From: Cohnella hashimotonis | GTDB taxonomy: Bacteria; Bacillota; Bacilli; Paenibacillales; Paenibacillaceae | DNA length: 64,000 nt | Assembly: GCF_030014955.1 (NCBI RefSeq) | Contig: NZ_JAGRPV010000001.1 | Coordinates: 1,736,001-1,800,000, forward strand | Direction: 5' to 3' | Shown here: piece after piece, positions 62,068-64,000 of the stretch | How positions within the stretch are numbered: the first letter of the stretch is position 1 | Layout of the letters: the number at the start of each line of letters is the position of its first letter | Translations under genes and position numbers: made by a program | The notes under the pieces: generated by a model | The model's database searches: none | Told to the model about the DNA's origin: nothing | The model's input: the letters and a program-made list of their open reading frames with translations, nothing else

Positions 62068-63984
62068 GTGAAGCCTTCCGCTTTTTTGAAAATGGGGCCC
62101 ATGCAAGCTGCGTTCGAGAACGGCGGGTTGCGCGCGATTACGTATGGCGGCACGGAAATCGTACGAGGCTTGTATGCAGCGGTTAGAGATCGGAATTGGG
62201 GGACCGTCGAGCCGCGATTGTCGGATGTTCGATCGACAAAATCCACGGACGAGTGGACGCTTCGTTTTGTCAGCCGTCACGTTCAAGGCGATATTGACTT
62301 CGAATGGAGCGGCTTTATCGCGATGCGTCCGGATCGGCTCCGCTTCGACTTCGACGGCGTCGCCCGTACCTCTTTCCTGAAAAACCGGATCGGCTTCTGC
62401 CTCTTGCATCCGATGACCTTCGCCGGCTTGCCGGCGGTCGTCCGGACGGAAGGGGGACTCGTGCACGGCGCCTTTCCGGGCGCGATCTCGCCGAATCAGC
62501 CGTACAAGGCGATGCAGGGAATCGAATTCGAGCCGCTCCCCGGCCTGCGGGTGGATACGACCTTCAACGGGGACCTGTTCGAAATGGAGGATCAACGGAA
62601 CTGGACGGACGCCTCTTTCAAAACCTATTGCACGCCGCTGGATCTCCCCTTCCCGGTCCGGATGGAGGCGGGGCAGCGGCTGACGCAATCCGTGATCATC
62701 GAGGTCGCCCAAACCGAAACCGGGTCTGACGGCGGCAGCGCGAATGATCGGCCGCGAGGCATCCGGGCCGGTATCGGCAAGCAGGTACAGGACGCAGCCG
62801 TCCGGATTAATGCAGATCGAGCGGCCGTGTGCCGACTTCCGGATATCGGGCTCGCGATGGCCGAAGAGGTGCCGGATGAAGCCTCTGCCGCATTGCTGGA
62901 GCAGCTGCGGCCGGCGCACCTGCACGTTTCGCTCGACCTCGGCGAAGACGGGTGGCGCGCATCGCTGAGGTCGGCAGCTGCCGCAGCAGCCCGATACGAA
63001 TGCGGCTTGACGCTGGAACTGCTGCTGGACGGCGGCAAGGAGCGGCTATCGGAGCTCGTCCGGCTGATCGCTGGCGACGGAACCGGACAGCCGATGCCGG
63101 TCTTGCGAATCCTTCCGTATGCGTCCGGTACGTTTACGACGGATGCGGCTGCACTGCAACGTGTCCGGGAAGCGCTTGCGAATGCCGGTCTGTCGCTGCC
63201 CGTCGGCGGCGGTACGCGCGCTTATTATGCGGAGTTCAATCGCGCAGCCCTGCCGCTGCAAGAGATGGAACTGGCTGTCTATACGATCAATCCGCAAGTG
63301 CATGCCTTCGACGATCGTTCCTTGATGGAGACGCCGGCTGCGCAGCGGGAGACGGCGATCGACGCCGCAGCCAAGTCCGGGAAGCCGCTCTATATCGGAC
63401 CGATCACCTTCAAGCCTCGTCTTAATCCGAACGCGACGAGCGGCGGCGGGGCGATACCACTCTCGGAGCGGACGGACCCGAGACAACACGGGGCGTTCGG
63501 CGCGGCATGGACGCTGGCGAGCGTCTCGGCGCTGTGCGCACCGCAGGTGCGCGCGCTCACTTATTTCGAGACGTCAGGCCCGCTTGGACTGGTATGCGGC
63601 GGCAAGGCAAGTCCGCTTTACTTCTTATTGCGGGACCTCATGCGGATGCCCGGCGCCGACGTGCTGTCCGTCGGCCGTTCGTCCGAGGACGTCGCCGTTC
63701 TGGCGCTTCGGACGATCGACGGTCGGCTTCGCCTGCTGCTGTCCAATACGACGGCTGCGCCTCGGGCCGTAGAGATCGACGCAGGAGATTCCTATGCGTT
63801 CCGGTCCGAGGTCTCTTACGATTCGAACGATGTCGCTTCAACGGGCAGTCGCGCTTCGGCGACTGTCGAAGCGATAAAGGAACAGCGTCCGGAAGTGACG
63901 GTCGACCGCAGAGTTAGCAGAATACTGGCACCTTATGCGTGCATATGTGTGGATTTTGAGAAAAGCCGCGATATCGATACTTAA
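62068..63984 (+). CDS. D-apionate lactonase-like protein
   Basis: This 638-residue protein resembles the family annotated as D-apionate lactonase (ApnL), involved in breakdown of the branched plant sugar apiose. I recognise the N-terminal beta-rich domain by YAAVRDRNWGTVEPRLSD, SFLKNRIGFCLLHP and FEMEDQRNWTDASFKTYCTPL, which are its most conserved parts. A TIM-barrel-like region (about 230-520, with THKPRLNPNATSGG-like FKPRLNPNATSGGG) and a C-terminal beta domain follow. It starts with GTG at 62068; AGAGGTGG lies 8 bases ahead. There is no signal peptide. No other apiose gene is in view, since the window ends 16 bp after its stop. Confidence 0.75.
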   Translation: MKPSAFLKMGPMQAAFENGGLRAITYGGTEIVRGLYAAVRDRNWGTVEPRLSDVRSTKSTDEWTLRFVSRHVQGDIDFEWSGFIAMRPDRLRFDFDGVARTSFLKNRIGFCLLHPMTFAGLPAVVRTEGGLVHGAFPGAISPNQPYKAMQGIEFEPLPGLRVDTTFNGDLFEMEDQRNWTDASFKTYCTPLDLPFPVRMEAGQRLTQSVIIEVAQTETGSDGGSANDRPRGIRAGIGKQVQDAAVRINADRAAVCRLPDIGLAMAEEVPDEASAALLEQLRPAHLHVSLDLGEDGWRASLRSAAAAAARYECGLTLELLLDGGKERLSELVRLIAGDGTGQPMPVLRILPYASGTFTTDAAALQRVREALANAGLSLPVGGGTRAYYAEFNRAALPLQEMELAVYTINPQVHAFDDRSLMETPAAQRETAIDAAAKSGKPLYIGPITFKPRLNPNATSGGGAIPLSERTDPRQHGAFGAAWTLASVSALCAPQVRALTYFETSGPLGLVCGGKASPLYFLLRDLMRMPGADVLSVGRSSEDVAVLALRTIDGRLRLLLSNTTAAPRAVEIDAGDSYAFRSEVSYDSNDVASTGSRASATVEAIKEQRPEVTVDRRVSRILAPYACICVDFEKSRDIDT

Positions 63985-64000
63985 GAAAAGAGGGTGAAAC

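Overview
The window looks like a chromosomal segment of a G+C-rich, endospore-forming Firmicute of the Paenibacillaceae (Paenibacillus/Cohnella type). This is inferred from a SAM-I riboswitch, a T-box, YtxC, PrkA, an AbrB-like regulator, LiaFSR, the futalosine-pathway enzyme MqnC, YesM-type kinases with AraC-type response regulators, strong Shine-Dalgarno sites and frequent TTG/GTG starts. No phage, transposon, CRISPR array, rRNA or tRNA was seen.

Layout. 1-4379: divergent corA (partial, with a long leader) and the methionine operon metA-metI-metC behind a SAM riboswitch. 4380-14299: an 11-bp tandem array, an EAL phosphodiesterase, mqnC, ytxC, T-box-thrS, a 3D-domain protein whose start lies inside the thrS terminator, an ECF sigma factor, a soluble chemoreceptor and a small coiled-coil protein. 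14307-27809: a carbohydrate locus with a sulfatase, an AraC regulator, a YesM/AraC two-component pair, a solute-binding lipoprotein, two permeases, a GH51 arabinofuranosidase and a GH2 enzyme. It has a promoter flanked by cre-like sites and a hairpin after the binding-protein gene. 27965-38832: amt with a GlnR/TnrA box, liaF-liaS-liaR, a YugN-like protein, an HtrA protease with a two-component system, ispH and a DUF2062 protein. 38980-49702: DAHP synthase, about 0.9 kb of noncoding DNA holding two repeat families with the same 52-bp period, then a sortase gene and an 8-kb gene for an LPKTG-anchored protein with 13 SdrD-B-like domains. 49875-64000: a response regulator with an activator-type C-terminus, a luciferase-like oxidoreductase, a GSI-beta type glnA with two overlapping GlnR boxes, thpR, serC, trmL, an AbrB-like regulator, a 36-residue membrane miniprotein, an aminotransferase-like protein lacking the PLP lysine, a Rieske/DUF2161 pair, prkA and a D-apionate-lactonase-like gene.

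How the parts work together. Nitrogen supply is linked by shared GlnR/TnrA boxes at amt (ammonium uptake) and glnA (assimilation). Methionine synthesis is controlled by SAM, and thrS by uncharged tRNA-Thr. The 14-28 kb locus reads as a sensor-regulated uptake and degradation system for an arabinose-containing, possibly sulfated glycan. Three envelope-facing modules (LiaFSR, HtrA with its two-component system, sortase with its surface protein) deal with cell-wall stress, protein quality and surface display.
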